Shown: piece by piece, positions 1 to 6,914 of the stretch
Position numbering within the stretch: the first letter of the stretch is position 1
Layout of the letters: every line of letters begins with the position of its first letter
Assembly (NCBI GenBank): GCA_020025035.1
Contig: JAHHSU010000030.1
Location: forward strand, 1-14,452
Reading direction: 5' to 3'
Length of the DNA stretch: 14,452 nt
From: Thomasclavelia sp.
Lineage (GTDB): Bacteria; Bacillota_I; Bacilli_A; Erysipelotrichales; Coprobacillaceae
Notes under the pieces: model-generated
The model's input: only the letters and a program-made list of their open reading frames with translations
Database searches by the model: none
What the model was told of the DNA's origin: nothing
Position numbers and translations under genes: made by a program

Positions 1-5
1 ATGAT

Positions 6-41
6 TTACTAAAATAAGTACTTAAGTACTTATTTTAGTAA
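6..41. terminator. 36-bp perfect palindrome at the sspI 3' end, possible terminator
   Basis: The left arm TTACTAAAATAAGTACTT (6-23) is the exact reverse complement of the right arm (24-41), with no unpaired centre. The sspI stop codon (30-32, read on minus) lies inside it. In RNA it would fold as a hairpin with a tight loop. The arms are A/T-rich and there is no separate U-run, so termination is plausible but weaker than at the other hairpins here. It could also be a dimeric protein-binding site. Confidence 0.5.
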
Positions 42-230
42 TGAAGATAATTTTATACATATAATGTCTTGTTGTTGTTGATCAAGCGTTGTATAGAAGT
101 CTTCAAATAGTACTCCTAAACCTGGAAGAACAGACTCATCAGATGAATTAAGACTTTGATTGATAATTGTTTTTAATTCATCTTTACTAATTTGATGAAG
201 TCTTTGATGAATTGTTGTTCGTATGTTCAT
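30..230 (-). CDS. sspI: SspI-family small acid-soluble spore protein
   Basis: This 66-residue protein matches the SspI family of small acid-soluble spore proteins, which are made in the forespore and packaged in the spore core. The diagnostic stretch is LPGLGVLFE at residues 35-43, almost identical to my recollection of Bacillus SspI, and the length fits (about 70 aa in Bacillus). A TTG lies six codons upstream at 248, but the start is set at the ATG at 230-228 because GAAAGGGG sits about 8 nt before it and the N-terminus then matches the family. In Bacillus this gene is next to ysgA and pheS, as here. Upstream on the minus strand, TATACTA (258-252) resembles the sigma-G -10 CATACTA, but a matching -35 is poor. 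Forespore expression is therefore inferred mainly from the family. The presence of this gene is the main evidence that the organism sporulates. Confidence 0.88.
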   Translation of the reverse strand: MNIRTTIHQRLHQISKDELKTIINQSLNSSDESVLPGLGVLFEDFYTTLDQQQQDIICIKLSSLLK

Positions 231-286
231 TTCATTTACCCCTTTCAATTATAGTATAGCCATATTAATAAAGGAGTTACCAATTA

Positions 287-940
287 ATGAAAAAAATTTT
301 TAAAATAAAAGATACAGAGTTTGAATGTGAGATAAATTATAAAAATATTAAACACATGTATTTAAGAGTAGATGAGGGCAAACTTAAAATTAACACATTT
401 AAAGGTTGTAATGATGAATTAATTAAAAATAGTATTTTACTTCATTATGATTCAATTGTTGAAAAATTAAAAAACTATTATCCATATTATGATTATCAAG
501 ATGGAGGATACGTATATATATTTGATAAAAAATATACGATAAAATATGATTCAACAATACATCAGGATTTGTTATGTATCGACCAAACCATAATTGTAGG
601 TAAAGGTAATTTAAAAGAAGTGATAGAGAAATTTCTTGTAACTAAATTATACCAATACCTTTTATTAAAAATTCAATATTATCAAGGGATTAATCAAAAA
701 TTTTTAAATTGTAGTATAGAGATAAAAGATTTTAAAAGACGATTTGGTTGTTGTTATTCTGAACAAAAACGCTTAGTATTTAATAAAAAATTGATTCACA
801 TGAATCAAGAGTTTGTTGATTATGTGATAGTGCATGAGTTGTGTCATTTAATTGAACCAAATCATTCTAAAAAGTTTTACGATGAGGTGTATCAATTAAT
901 GCCTAATTATAAATTAGTAAGTAAGGTGGGAAGATTATGA
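287..940 (+). CDS. YgjP-like (DUF45) zinc metallopeptidase domain protein
   Basis: This 217-residue protein belongs to the YgjP/DUF45 group of WLM-like zinc metalloproteases. The C-terminal third carries the zinc motif HELCH at residues 183-187 (His183, Glu184, His187). A likely third ligand, His193, lies in EPNHSKKF. The family-typical RRFGCCY followed by FNKKLIHM precedes the motif. There is no signal peptide or membrane segment, so it is probably cytosolic. The substrate is unknown, and E. coli YgjP is also poorly understood. The start ATG has AAGGAG at 271-276 with a 10-nt gap. The stop overlaps the next start (ATGA at 937-940), so it is translationally coupled to the rRNA methyltransferase gene. 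A weak sigma-A-like promoter, TTCATT (226-231) and TATAGT (250-255), may drive the pair. The N-terminal half is very A/T-rich and hard to align by eye. Confidence 0.85.
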   Translation: MKKIFKIKDTEFECEINYKNIKHMYLRVDEGKLKINTFKGCNDELIKNSILLHYDSIVEKLKNYYPYYDYQDGGYVYIFDKKYTIKYDSTIHQDLLCIDQTIIVGKGNLKEVIEKFLVTKLYQYLLLKIQYYQGINQKFLNCSIEIKDFKRRFGCCYSEQKRLVFNKKLIHMNQEFVDYVIVHELCHLIEPNHSKKFYDEVYQLMPNYKLVSKVGRL

Positions 941-1659
941 TTTGTTCTTTAAGTAATAACCGAATAAAACAGTTAGTAAAATTAAAACAAAAAAAATATA
1001 GATACTTAGAAAAAAAATATCTAGTAGAAGGGGAACACCTTGTAAATGAGGCATATAAGGCTGGTGTTCTTGAAGAAGTGTTAACCTGTAAGTATGATAA
1101 ATATCATTTTCCTAATATGACAGAAGTAAGTGAAGAAATTATTCAAAAACTAACTTTTACTTCAACTCCACAATCTATTGTAGGTGTGTGTATGATGAAC
1201 ACATTTGATGAGCTTAAATTAGACGGACGACGATATGTATTATTAGATCAATTACAAGATCCAGGAAATATTGGTACAATTGTTAGAAGTGCGCTTGCCT
1301 TTAATTATGATCAGGTTATTTTAAGTAGTAATAGCGTAGATTTATATAATGATAAATTTATTAGAGCAACACAAGGCGCATGCTTTCATATTTCATGTAT
1401 ACAAAAAGAATTGAATGAAATTATTCCAATCTTAAAAAAACATAATGTAAAGATTGTTGGTACAAGTCTAGATCTAGCTAAATCTATAAATGATACAACA
1501 AGTGATCAAAAGATGGCTATTGTTTTAGGAAATGAAGGACAAGGTGTTAGTCAGCAAATATTATCATCTACAGATGAAAATATTTATATACCAATTCATC
1601 ATGCCGAATCCTTAAATGTAGCTATTGCTGGCGCTATATGTATGTTTTATTATAAATAG
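937..1659 (+). CDS. ysgA: 23S rRNA 2'-O-methyltransferase, TrmH/SpoU family (YsgA-like)
   Basis: This SAM-dependent SPOUT-fold 2'-O-ribose methyltransferase has 240 residues, a typical length. The N-terminal part up to about residue 90 looks like the substrate-binding L30e-like domain. The catalytic domain shows all three SpoU motifs. Motif 1 is DPGNIGTIVRSA with Asn111 and Arg117. Motif 2 is IVLGNEGQGV at 195-204 with Glu200. Motif 3 is IPIHHAESLNVAIAGAI from residue 218 with Ser225 and Asn227. Motifs 2 and 3 form the SAM-binding trefoil knot. Its position directly upstream of pheS matches ysgA of Bacillus, whose product (renamed RlmP) modifies G2553 of 23S rRNA as I recall. Orthology rests on synteny plus family, so the exact target is inferred. 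It overlaps the preceding peptidase gene by 4 nt, and GGTGGGAAG just before the start can act as ribosome binding site. No terminator is visible before the pheS leader promoter. Confidence 0.88.
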   Translation: MICSLSNNRIKQLVKLKQKKYRYLEKKYLVEGEHLVNEAYKAGVLEEVLTCKYDKYHFPNMTEVSEEIIQKLTFTSTPQSIVGVCMMNTFDELKLDGRRYVLLDQLQDPGNIGTIVRSALAFNYDQVILSSNSVDLYNDKFIRATQGACFHISCIQKELNEIIPILKKHNVKIVGTSLDLAKSINDTTSDQKMAIVLGNEGQGVSQQILSSTDENIYIPIHHAESLNVAIAGAICMFYYK

Positions 1660-1662
1660 ATA

Positions 1663-1691
1663 TTGTATTTAAAATATAATAATGATATGAT
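1663..1691 (+). promoter_or_regulatory. Putative sigma-A promoter of the pheST T-box transcript
   Basis: The -35 TTGTAT (1663-1668) and -10 TATGAT (1686-1691) are separated by 17 nt. This places the transcript start near 1698, just before the first T-box stem I bases. The -35 is only a half match, so the call rests partly on its fit with the T-box boundary. Confidence 0.5.
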
Positions 1692-1699
1692 TAATTCAT

Positions 1700-1907
1700 A
1701 AAACGATGAAGAGGATTAGTATGCAATGGAAAAGTTATAGAGAGAAAAAGTATAGCTGGAAGCTTTTTTACTTGGAAATTGTTGAATTCACCTTGGAGTG
1801 TGGTTAATTCCCAACGTGATGCAGCGTTAATGCTTGAAAGTGCATAGATATATTCTATGAATTAGGATGGTACCGCGTTCATTCGTTCCTATATGGAACT
1901 TTTTTTA
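1700..1907 (+). promoter_or_regulatory. T-box leader, tRNA-Phe responsive (specifier UUC)
   Basis: This tRNA-sensing attenuator precedes pheS. Uncharged tRNA-Phe pairs with the specifier and the T-box bulge, which stabilises the antiterminator and lets RNA polymerase read into pheST. Stem I begins near 1701 with the GATGAAGAGGA start and AGTA bulge (1718-1721) seen in many T-boxes. The specifier region reads GAA-TTC-ACC, with TTC at 1787-1789, a Phe codon in agreement with the downstream gene. The conserved T-box AGGATGGTACCGCG spans 1864-1877. For antitermination AGGA (1864-1867) pairs with TCCT (1887-1890). The competing terminator uses GTTCC (1885-1889) and GGAAC (1895-1899), followed by seven T. 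The two structures share bases 1887-1889 and exclude each other. The core has GGATGG where GGGTGG is more usual. Confidence 0.93.
1885..1906 (+). terminator. T-box attenuator terminator upstream of pheS
   Basis: The stem is GTTCC (1885-1889) / GGAAC (1895-1899) with loop TATAT, followed by a seven-T run (1900-1906). It competes with the T-box antiterminator. The 5-bp stem is short, so read-through may be easy. Confidence 0.8.
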
Positions 1908-1928
1908 TTATTTTAAGGAGGATATAAC

Positions 1929-2969
1929 ATGAATGAAGAATTACTCAAAATTAAAGAAGATGTATTATTAGAACTTGAAAAATGTGATGATTTGCAAACA
2001 TTAAATAGTATTAGGGTTCATTATCTTGGAAAGAAAGGGCCTATTCAAGATGCTATGAAACAAATGAAAAATTTAGCTCCTGATGCAAGAGCAATTCTAG
2101 GACAAGTTTCAAATGAAGTAAAACAAGCAATTACACATGCAATTGAACAAAAAAAATCATGTCTAGAAAAGGAAGAAATGATTCGACGATTAAATGATGA
2201 AGCAATTGATATAACTTTACCTTCATATAAGGTAGGTAATGGAACTAAACATCCCTTAACCTTAATTATTGAAGATATAGAAGAAATGTTTTTAGGGATG
2301 GGATATCAAATAGCACAAGGACCAGAAGTAGAGTTAGATTATTTCAATTTTGAATTATTAAATTTACCAAAAGATCATCCAGCTAGGGATATGCAAGATA
2401 CTTTTTATATTGATGAAAATACTGTTATGAGAACTCAAACATCACCAGTTCAAGCTCATAAAATGCTAGAATGTAAAGGGAAAGGTCCAATTAAAATTAT
2501 ATGTCCTGGTAAAACTTACCGTAAAGATGATGATGATGCTACCCATTCACATCAATTCATGCAATGTGAAGGATTAGTGGTTGATCATCATATTACGATG
2601 TCTGATTTAAAAGGTACATTAGAAATATTTGTAAATAAGATGTTTGGTAGCGGAAGAAAAATAAGATTTAGACCATCGTTTTTTCCTTTTACTGAGCCAT
2701 CTGTAGAAGTAGATATTTCTTGTCATCAATGTGATGGAAAAGGATGTCCACTTTGTAAACATACTGGATGGATAGAAGTTTTAGGTGCAGGGATGGTGAA
2801 TCCTAGAGTTTTAGAAATGTGTGGATTTGATTCAAAACAATATCAAGGATTTGCATTTGGAATCGGGATAGAACGTGTGGCAATGTTAAAATATGGTATT
2901 GATGATATACGTCACTTTTATAATAATGATCTACGATTTTTAAATCAATTTTTTAGAAAGGATATATAG
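1929..2969 (+). CDS. pheS: Phenylalanine--tRNA ligase alpha subunit
   Basis: This is the catalytic alpha subunit of the cytosolic alpha2-beta2 PheRS, which charges tRNA-Phe using ATP. At 346 aa it has the usual length. Residues 1 to about 90 form the N-terminal coiled-coil that contacts tRNA, and the rest is the class II synthetase core. Visible landmarks are the motif 2 region GKTYRKDDDDATHSHQFMQCEG, the family's Cys-rich stretch CHQCDGKGCPLC, WIEVLGAGMV, and motif 3 GFAFGIGIER at 307-316. The Ala of GFAFG is the residue lining the Phe side-chain pocket and is unaltered. AAGGAGG lies at 1915-1921 before the ATG. The gene follows the Phe T-box and is 2 nt from pheT, forming a standard pheST operon. 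Nothing looks truncated. Confidence 0.97.
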   Translation: MNEELLKIKEDVLLELEKCDDLQTLNSIRVHYLGKKGPIQDAMKQMKNLAPDARAILGQVSNEVKQAITHAIEQKKSCLEKEEMIRRLNDEAIDITLPSYKVGNGTKHPLTLIIEDIEEMFLGMGYQIAQGPEVELDYFNFELLNLPKDHPARDMQDTFYIDENTVMRTQTSPVQAHKMLECKGKGPIKIICPGKTYRKDDDDATHSHQFMQCEGLVVDHHITMSDLKGTLEIFVNKMFGSGRKIRFRPSFFPFTEPSVEVDISCHQCDGKGCPLCKHTGWIEVLGAGMVNPRVLEMCGFDSKQYQGFAFGIGIERVAMLKYGIDDIRHFYNNDLRFLNQFFRKDI

Positions 2970-2971
2970 CA

Positions 2972-5362
2972 ATGAAGGTAAGTTTAAAATTATTAAATGA
3001 TTATGTAAAAATAGAAGATATTGATCCTCAATATTTAGCCGATCAATTAAGTTTATCAGGATTTGAAGTAGAAGGAATTGAACCATTAGCTGTGGCAAGC
3101 AATGTGGTGATTGGAAAGGTAATTGAGTGTGATCCACATCCTGATTCAGATCATTTGCATGTTACTAGTGTTGAAATACGTGAAGGTGATTTCATACAAA
3201 TTGTATGTGGTGCTCCTAATATAGCAAAAGGACAAAAAGTAATTGTAGCATTACCAGGATGTAAATTAGCAAATGGTATTAAAATAAAAGAATCAGTCGT
3301 TAGAGGAATAGAATCTAACGGAATGATATGTTCCCTTATTGAATTAGGAATTAATGAAAAATATTTATCTTCAGCACAAAAAGAAGGAATTGAGATTTTA
3401 GATAATAATGCCCCTATTGGACATGAGGTACTTAGTTATTTAGGATTAAATGATACAATACTTGATATTAGTTTAACTCCAAATCGTGCTGATTGTATGT
3501 CTTTGTATGTGTTAGCTATTGAAGTAGGTGCAATTTTGAATCGTAAAGCTAAATTGCCTAATTTAGAAGATTATAATGAATTAGAAAATAAATTAGCGAT
3601 TTCTATTCAAACAGATAAATGTCATTTCTATAGTGCAAAGCTTATTGAAGATGTTGTAGTAAAACCATCACCTCAATGGTTAAAAACTACTTTAATGTCT
3701 CATGGAATAAAATCGGTAAATAATATCGTTGATATTGCTAATTTTGTAATGTTAGAAACAGGTCAACCAGTTCATATGTACGACTATAACAAATTAGAAG
3801 ATACACATCTTATTATTAAAGATGGAATTGACGATAAGATCACATTATTAGATGGTGAAAATTACAAGATAGATACAGAAGATATTGTAGTATCAACTAC
3901 TCAAAAAAATGTTTGTTTAGCTGGTATTTTAGGATCTAAGGATACATTGGTTGATAATACTACTAAAAATATTGTAATAGAATTAGCTTCATTGAATGCA
4001 GTTAGTATTCGTAGAACGTCTAGACGTCTAAATTTAACAACAGATGCATCAACACGTTTTATTAAAGGATCAAATGACGTTTTACTTCATCAATACGTAA
4101 TGAATCGTTTAACTTCATTACTTATAGAATTTGCAGAAGCTAAAATCGTATACCGAAGTATTAGTGATGGAAAAATGCCTCAACAAAATGTTGTATCATT
4201 AAAAGAAAATAGAGTAAATGAGTTATTAGGAACAAACGTTACTGTTGAACAAATAAAAGATATTTTTAGTCGTTTAGATTTTGTATATGAGTATCATCAA
4301 GGAATATTTAATGTAACAGTTCCTAGTTATAGATACGATATTACAATGGAAGCTGATTTAGTAGAAGAAGTTGCCCGACTATATGGTTATGATAACATTC
4401 CATCTACTTTACCTATTATGGAAACTACGAACGGAATAAGAACTAATGAACAAATGCAACAATACAATCTTAAAAATAAGTTAACTAGTTTAGGATTACA
4501 TGAAGTATTAACTTACACATTAGTATCTCCAAAATATGCATCTATGTTTAATTTTTTCCATGATTCAACAACTGTTTCATTAATGTCTCCTTTAGGGGAA
4601 GAACGTAGTGTTACTCGTCGTTCTATTATTCCAAGTTTACTTCAAGTAGTAAAATATAATCAGGCACATTCTAATCATGATGTTAGTATTTTTGAATTTT
4701 CAAAAACATATTCTATAAATACAGAAATTAATGTTTTAGGTATAGCATGTAGTGGGAATTATATTGTTAATAAATGGCAACAATATAGGACTCCATTTGA
4801 TTTTTATGTACTAAAAGGATTTGTTGAACAAATTTTAAATCAAATTGGAATTGATTCATCTAGGTATCAATTAGTTAATGTAGAATCTGATAATGAATAT
4901 TTACATCCAGGAAGAAGTGGATATATTATAATGAATAAAGAAATTATTGGCGTTGTAGGACAAGTTCATCCTATTATTCAAAATGAATTTGAAATAGACG
5001 AAACGTATATTGTGGAATTAAATATGTCGGTATTATTAAATACTAGAACACGAAAATTAAAATTTGAACCTATTCCACAATTTCCAAGTGTGATTCGTGA
5101 TATTGCATTAGTAGTTGACGATACAATACATGCATATGATATTGAAAGAACGATTAAACGAGCAAGTAAAAAAATGGTAAAAGAAGTTTTAGTTTTTGAT
5201 GTTTACCAAGGTGAACATGTGGAAAAAGGAAAGAAATCTATTGCTTTTAATTTAGTGTTTATGAATGAAAACAAAACATTGAGTGAAGAAGAAGTGAATG
5301 TGTGTTTAAATCAAATTTTAGAAACAGTTAAATTAGAGTATAATGCAATTTTAAGAGGTTAA
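2972..5362 (+). CDS. pheT: Phenylalanine--tRNA ligase beta subunit
   Basis: This is the beta subunit of PheRS, with structural, tRNA-binding and editing roles (hydrolysis of Tyr-tRNA-Phe). Its 796 aa match the bacterial norm of about 800. Domain order by eye: an N-terminal B1 segment, then an EMAP-like OB-fold tRNA-binding domain from about residue 44 (NVVIGKVIECDPHPDSDHL) to about 150, then the B3/B4 editing domain (roughly 210-360, including VNNIVDIANFVMLETGQP), then B5 (about 400-475), then the catalytically inactive synthetase-like core containing EEVARLYGYD. The C-terminal FDX-ACB anticodon-binding domain starts near 704 with FPSVIRDIALVVDD. AGAAAGGA (2955-2962) inside the pheS 3' end provides the ribosome binding site, and the 2-nt spacing to pheS implies translational coupling and 1:1 expression. 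Transcription ends at the strong hairpin at 5370-5413. Confidence 0.97.
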   Translation: MKVSLKLLNDYVKIEDIDPQYLADQLSLSGFEVEGIEPLAVASNVVIGKVIECDPHPDSDHLHVTSVEIREGDFIQIVCGAPNIAKGQKVIVALPGCKLANGIKIKESVVRGIESNGMICSLIELGINEKYLSSAQKEGIEILDNNAPIGHEVLSYLGLNDTILDISLTPNRADCMSLYVLAIEVGAILNRKAKLPNLEDYNELENKLAISIQTDKCHFYSAKLIEDVVVKPSPQWLKTTLMSHGIKSVNNIVDIANFVMLETGQPVHMYDYNKLEDTHLIIKDGIDDKITLLDGENYKIDTEDIVVSTTQKNVCLAGILGSKDTLVDNTTKNIVIELASLNAVSIRRTSRRLNLTTDASTRFIKGSNDVLLHQYVMNRLTSLLIEFAEAKIVYRSISDGKMPQQNVVSLKENRVNELLGTNVTVEQIKDIFSRLDFVYEYHQGIFNVTVPSYRYDITMEADLVEEVARLYGYDNIPSTLPIMETTNGIRTNEQMQQYNLKNKLTSLGLHEVLTYTLVSPKYASMFNFFHDSTTVSLMSPLGEERSVTRRSIIPSLLQVVKYNQAHSNHDVSIFEFSKTYSINTEINVLGIACSGNYIVNKWQQYRTPFDFYVLKGFVEQILNQIGIDSSRYQLVNVESDNEYLHPGRSGYIIMNKEIIGVVGQVHPIIQNEFEIDETYIVELNMSVLLNTRTRKLKFEPIPQFPSVIRDIALVVDDTIHAYDIERTIKRASKKMVKEVLVFDVYQGEHVEKGKKSIAFNLVFMNENKTLSEEEVNVCLNQILETVKLEYNAILRG

Positions 5363-5369
5363 TGTAATA

Positions 5370-5413
5370 AAAAATATAATCCAGTATATTATTATATACT
5401 GGATTATATTTTT
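5370..5413. terminator. Bidirectional terminator between pheT and the convergent membrane-protein gene
   Basis: The perfect 20-bp stem has arms 5370-5389 and 5394-5413 and a TATT loop. The core is ATCCAGTATAT / ATATACTGGAT, flanked by A5 on the left and T5 on the right, so each strand reads as stem followed by a U-run. The stop codon of the minus-strand gene (5404-5406) lies in the right arm. Confidence 0.92.
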
Positions 5414-5796
5414 GACTTTATAAAAGTATAGATTACAGGAATCAGTAATAGGATTCCACAAATTAAATTTGCATATAATTTACATTGCATTTGTTGTGTT
5501 TTGGATAACTGTGTATCTTGATTTATATTTGTTTCTACATAGTCAATCATTTGTTTTGTTTTATGTTTTTTTGATGAATCATTTTTCATTTTTTGGTAGT
5601 TAGTAGGAACCAACAGTCCATCTAATTTAAGATAATTAAACCATGCAAGTGTAATGAACAAAAAAGCAAAAAATACAATAGGATAATTAATCATTGCCTG
5701 AAAATATTGTATTTTAAATACTTTCATCCAAGCAAAAGATATGATTAATGTGATCAATAAACGCACTACTAATTTTTGAATAATTGATGATTTCAT
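5404..5796 (-). CDS. Small three-helix membrane protein of unknown function
   Basis: I do not recognise this 130-residue protein with confidence. Three hydrophobic segments are clear, at about residues 8-26, 36-55 and 108-126. Between the second and third is a charged, Lys-rich stretch (about 66-105, including KNDSSKKHKTKQ). Lys/Arg distribution suggests that this loop is cytoplasmic. The layout vaguely recalls DUF3899-type small Bacillota membrane proteins, but I cannot establish that. The start is well supported by AGGAGGAA 4 nt upstream of the ATG on the minus strand. A minus-strand TATGAT just before the RBS and a TATAAT a little further upstream could be -10 elements. It is monocistronic, separated from the dehydrogenase gene by 161 nt, and shares its terminator with pheT. 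Confidence 0.75.
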   Translation of the reverse strand: MKSSIIQKLVVRLLITLIISFAWMKVFKIQYFQAMINYPIVFFAFLFITLAWFNYLKLDGLLVPTNYQKMKNDSSKKHKTKQMIDYVETNINQDTQLSKTQQMQCKLYANLICGILLLIPVIYTFIKSKI

Positions 5797-5907
5797 AACT
5801 TCCTCCTATTTTTATCATATCATAAATTATATAAATTTAAAATATTTGTAAGTTAATAAATGGAGGATAGCAAAATAGAATAAATATAAATCATGTGTGA
5901 TAGTTTC

Positions 5908-5945
5908 AATCAAAACGTAATGTGTTTGTTTGAATGATTTTGATT
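5908..5945. repeat. 8-bp inverted repeat downstream of the dehydrogenase gene
   Basis: AATCAAAA (5908-5915) and TTTTGATT (5938-5945) are exact reverse complements separated by 22 nt. On the plus strand the right arm runs into TTT. On the minus strand, where a terminator for the dehydrogenase gene would be expected, no good U-run follows, so the terminator role is doubtful. Apart from this I see no gene in the A+T-rich gap 5797-5957. Confidence 0.4.
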
Positions 5946-5957
5946 TTTAAGTTAACT

Positions 5958-6833
5958 TTAAAGAAATCTAGATTCAATTATTTTTTCAATCTTTAATACA
6001 GGCATTTGTTGATTTGTCCATAAATAAAAAGATTCAGCACCTTGATATAATAACATTTTCATTCCATTCATATATTTACATCCAGCTTTAGCTGCTAATG
6101 TTAAAAGTGGTGTAGTTTGAGGGTGATATATAATATCAACAACAAATAGATTTGGATGAAAAAAACTTGTATCTGGAATAAGAGTAGATTGAGATGTTCC
6201 TTCCATGCCAACATTTGTAGTATTGATTAATATATCACTAGATAACATATCTTGTTTTAATTGATCTAAATCTTGTAAATCTTTTAAATAGATGGTACAA
6301 GTAGTTTCTTTTTTTATTCTTTTAATTATTTCTTTTGCTTGTTGAAATGTTTTACTTTTTCGTTGATATACAATAATTTCTTTGATATTTTCAAAAGCTA
6401 ATTGTGCTAATATTGCTTTTCCAGCTCCACCACATCCTATGATGATGATTTTTTTTTGATCTAATGAATATCCTTTTGATTTGATTGCATTGATGAGGCC
6501 TATTCCATCAGTTGTATAACCTGTTAAAATACCTTGATTATTAACAATTGTATTGACAGATTCAACAATTTTAGATACTGTTGATAGTCGATCTAAATAT
6601 GGAATAACACTATTTTTATATGGCATTGATACGTTACAACCTCGCATGTTTAATGCTTTAATACTATTAATTGCTTTTTTTAAATCTTTTGTATCCACAT
6701 TAAATGCTAGATATACATAATTTAGATTTAATAATTCAAAAGCACTATTATGGATTAGAGGTGACATAGAATGTTGGATTGGATTTGCAATAATACCAAT
6801 TAATTTGGTTTCACCGTTAATCGTATTTTTCAT
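5958..6833 (-). CDS. aroE: Shikimate/quinate dehydrogenase, YdiB-like AroE family
   Basis: This NAD(P)-dependent oxidoreductase interconverts 3-dehydroshikimate and shikimate, and YdiB-type members also act on quinate. It has 291 residues, close to the roughly 288 of E. coli YdiB and longer than classical AroE (about 272). The substrate domain carries the PIQHSMSP motif (Ser22, Ser24), Asn94, catalytic Lys73 in NVSMPYKNS and Asp109 in GYTTDG. The Rossmann dinucleotide loop GCGGAGKA spans 133-140. The conserved Gln lies in the C-terminal YQGAESFYLW. LKALNMRG and AFNVDTKDLKKAI closely follow my recollection of YdiB. The cofactor-selecting loop after the second strand reads YQRKSK rather than the NRT common in NADP-dependent AroE, so cofactor preference is uncertain. 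AAAGGA precedes the ATG. No other shikimate-pathway gene is nearby, so biosynthetic AroE versus a catabolic role cannot be settled here. Confidence 0.9.
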   Translation of the reverse strand: MKNTINGETKLIGIIANPIQHSMSPLIHNSAFELLNLNYVYLAFNVDTKDLKKAINSIKALNMRGCNVSMPYKNSVIPYLDRLSTVSKIVESVNTIVNNQGILTGYTTDGIGLINAIKSKGYSLDQKKIIIIGCGGAGKAILAQLAFENIKEIIVYQRKSKTFQQAKEIIKRIKKETTCTIYLKDLQDLDQLKQDMLSSDILINTTNVGMEGTSQSTLIPDTSFFHPNLFVVDIIYHPQTTPLLTLAAKAGCKYMNGMKMLLYQGAESFYLWTNQQMPVLKIEKIIESRFL

Positions 6834-6886
6834 TTTATCCTTTCCTTTCTATTGGTAGTGTATACCTAAATTAATTAAAGTACAAG

Positions 6887-6914
6887 AAAAAAACTGATTG
6901 TTTAAACAATCAGT
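6887..6914 (-). terminator. Rho-independent terminator of eno
   Basis: Read on the minus strand, ACTGATTG - TTTAAA - CAATCAGT (6914-6893) forms an 8-bp stem, extendable because the 22-bp sequence is fully palindromic. It is followed by a run of T opposite the A-run at 6887-6893. The eno stop codon (6912-6910) falls inside the stem's 5' arm. Confidence 0.92.

Noticed and set aside
231..248. Upstream TTG start giving a 72-aa form of SspI
   Set aside because: The extra six codons overlap the GAAAGGGG ribosome binding site of the inner ATG, and the family N-terminus fits the shorter form.
2940..3137. 65-codon minus-strand ORF over the pheS-pheT junction
   Set aside because: Antisense to two certain genes, low-complexity Leu/Ile-rich translation and no ribosome binding site.
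5797..5957. Possible small gene or ncRNA in the gap
   Set aside because: The only RBS-like sequence (GGAGGATAG on plus) is not followed by a usable start, and ORFs are under 10 codons.
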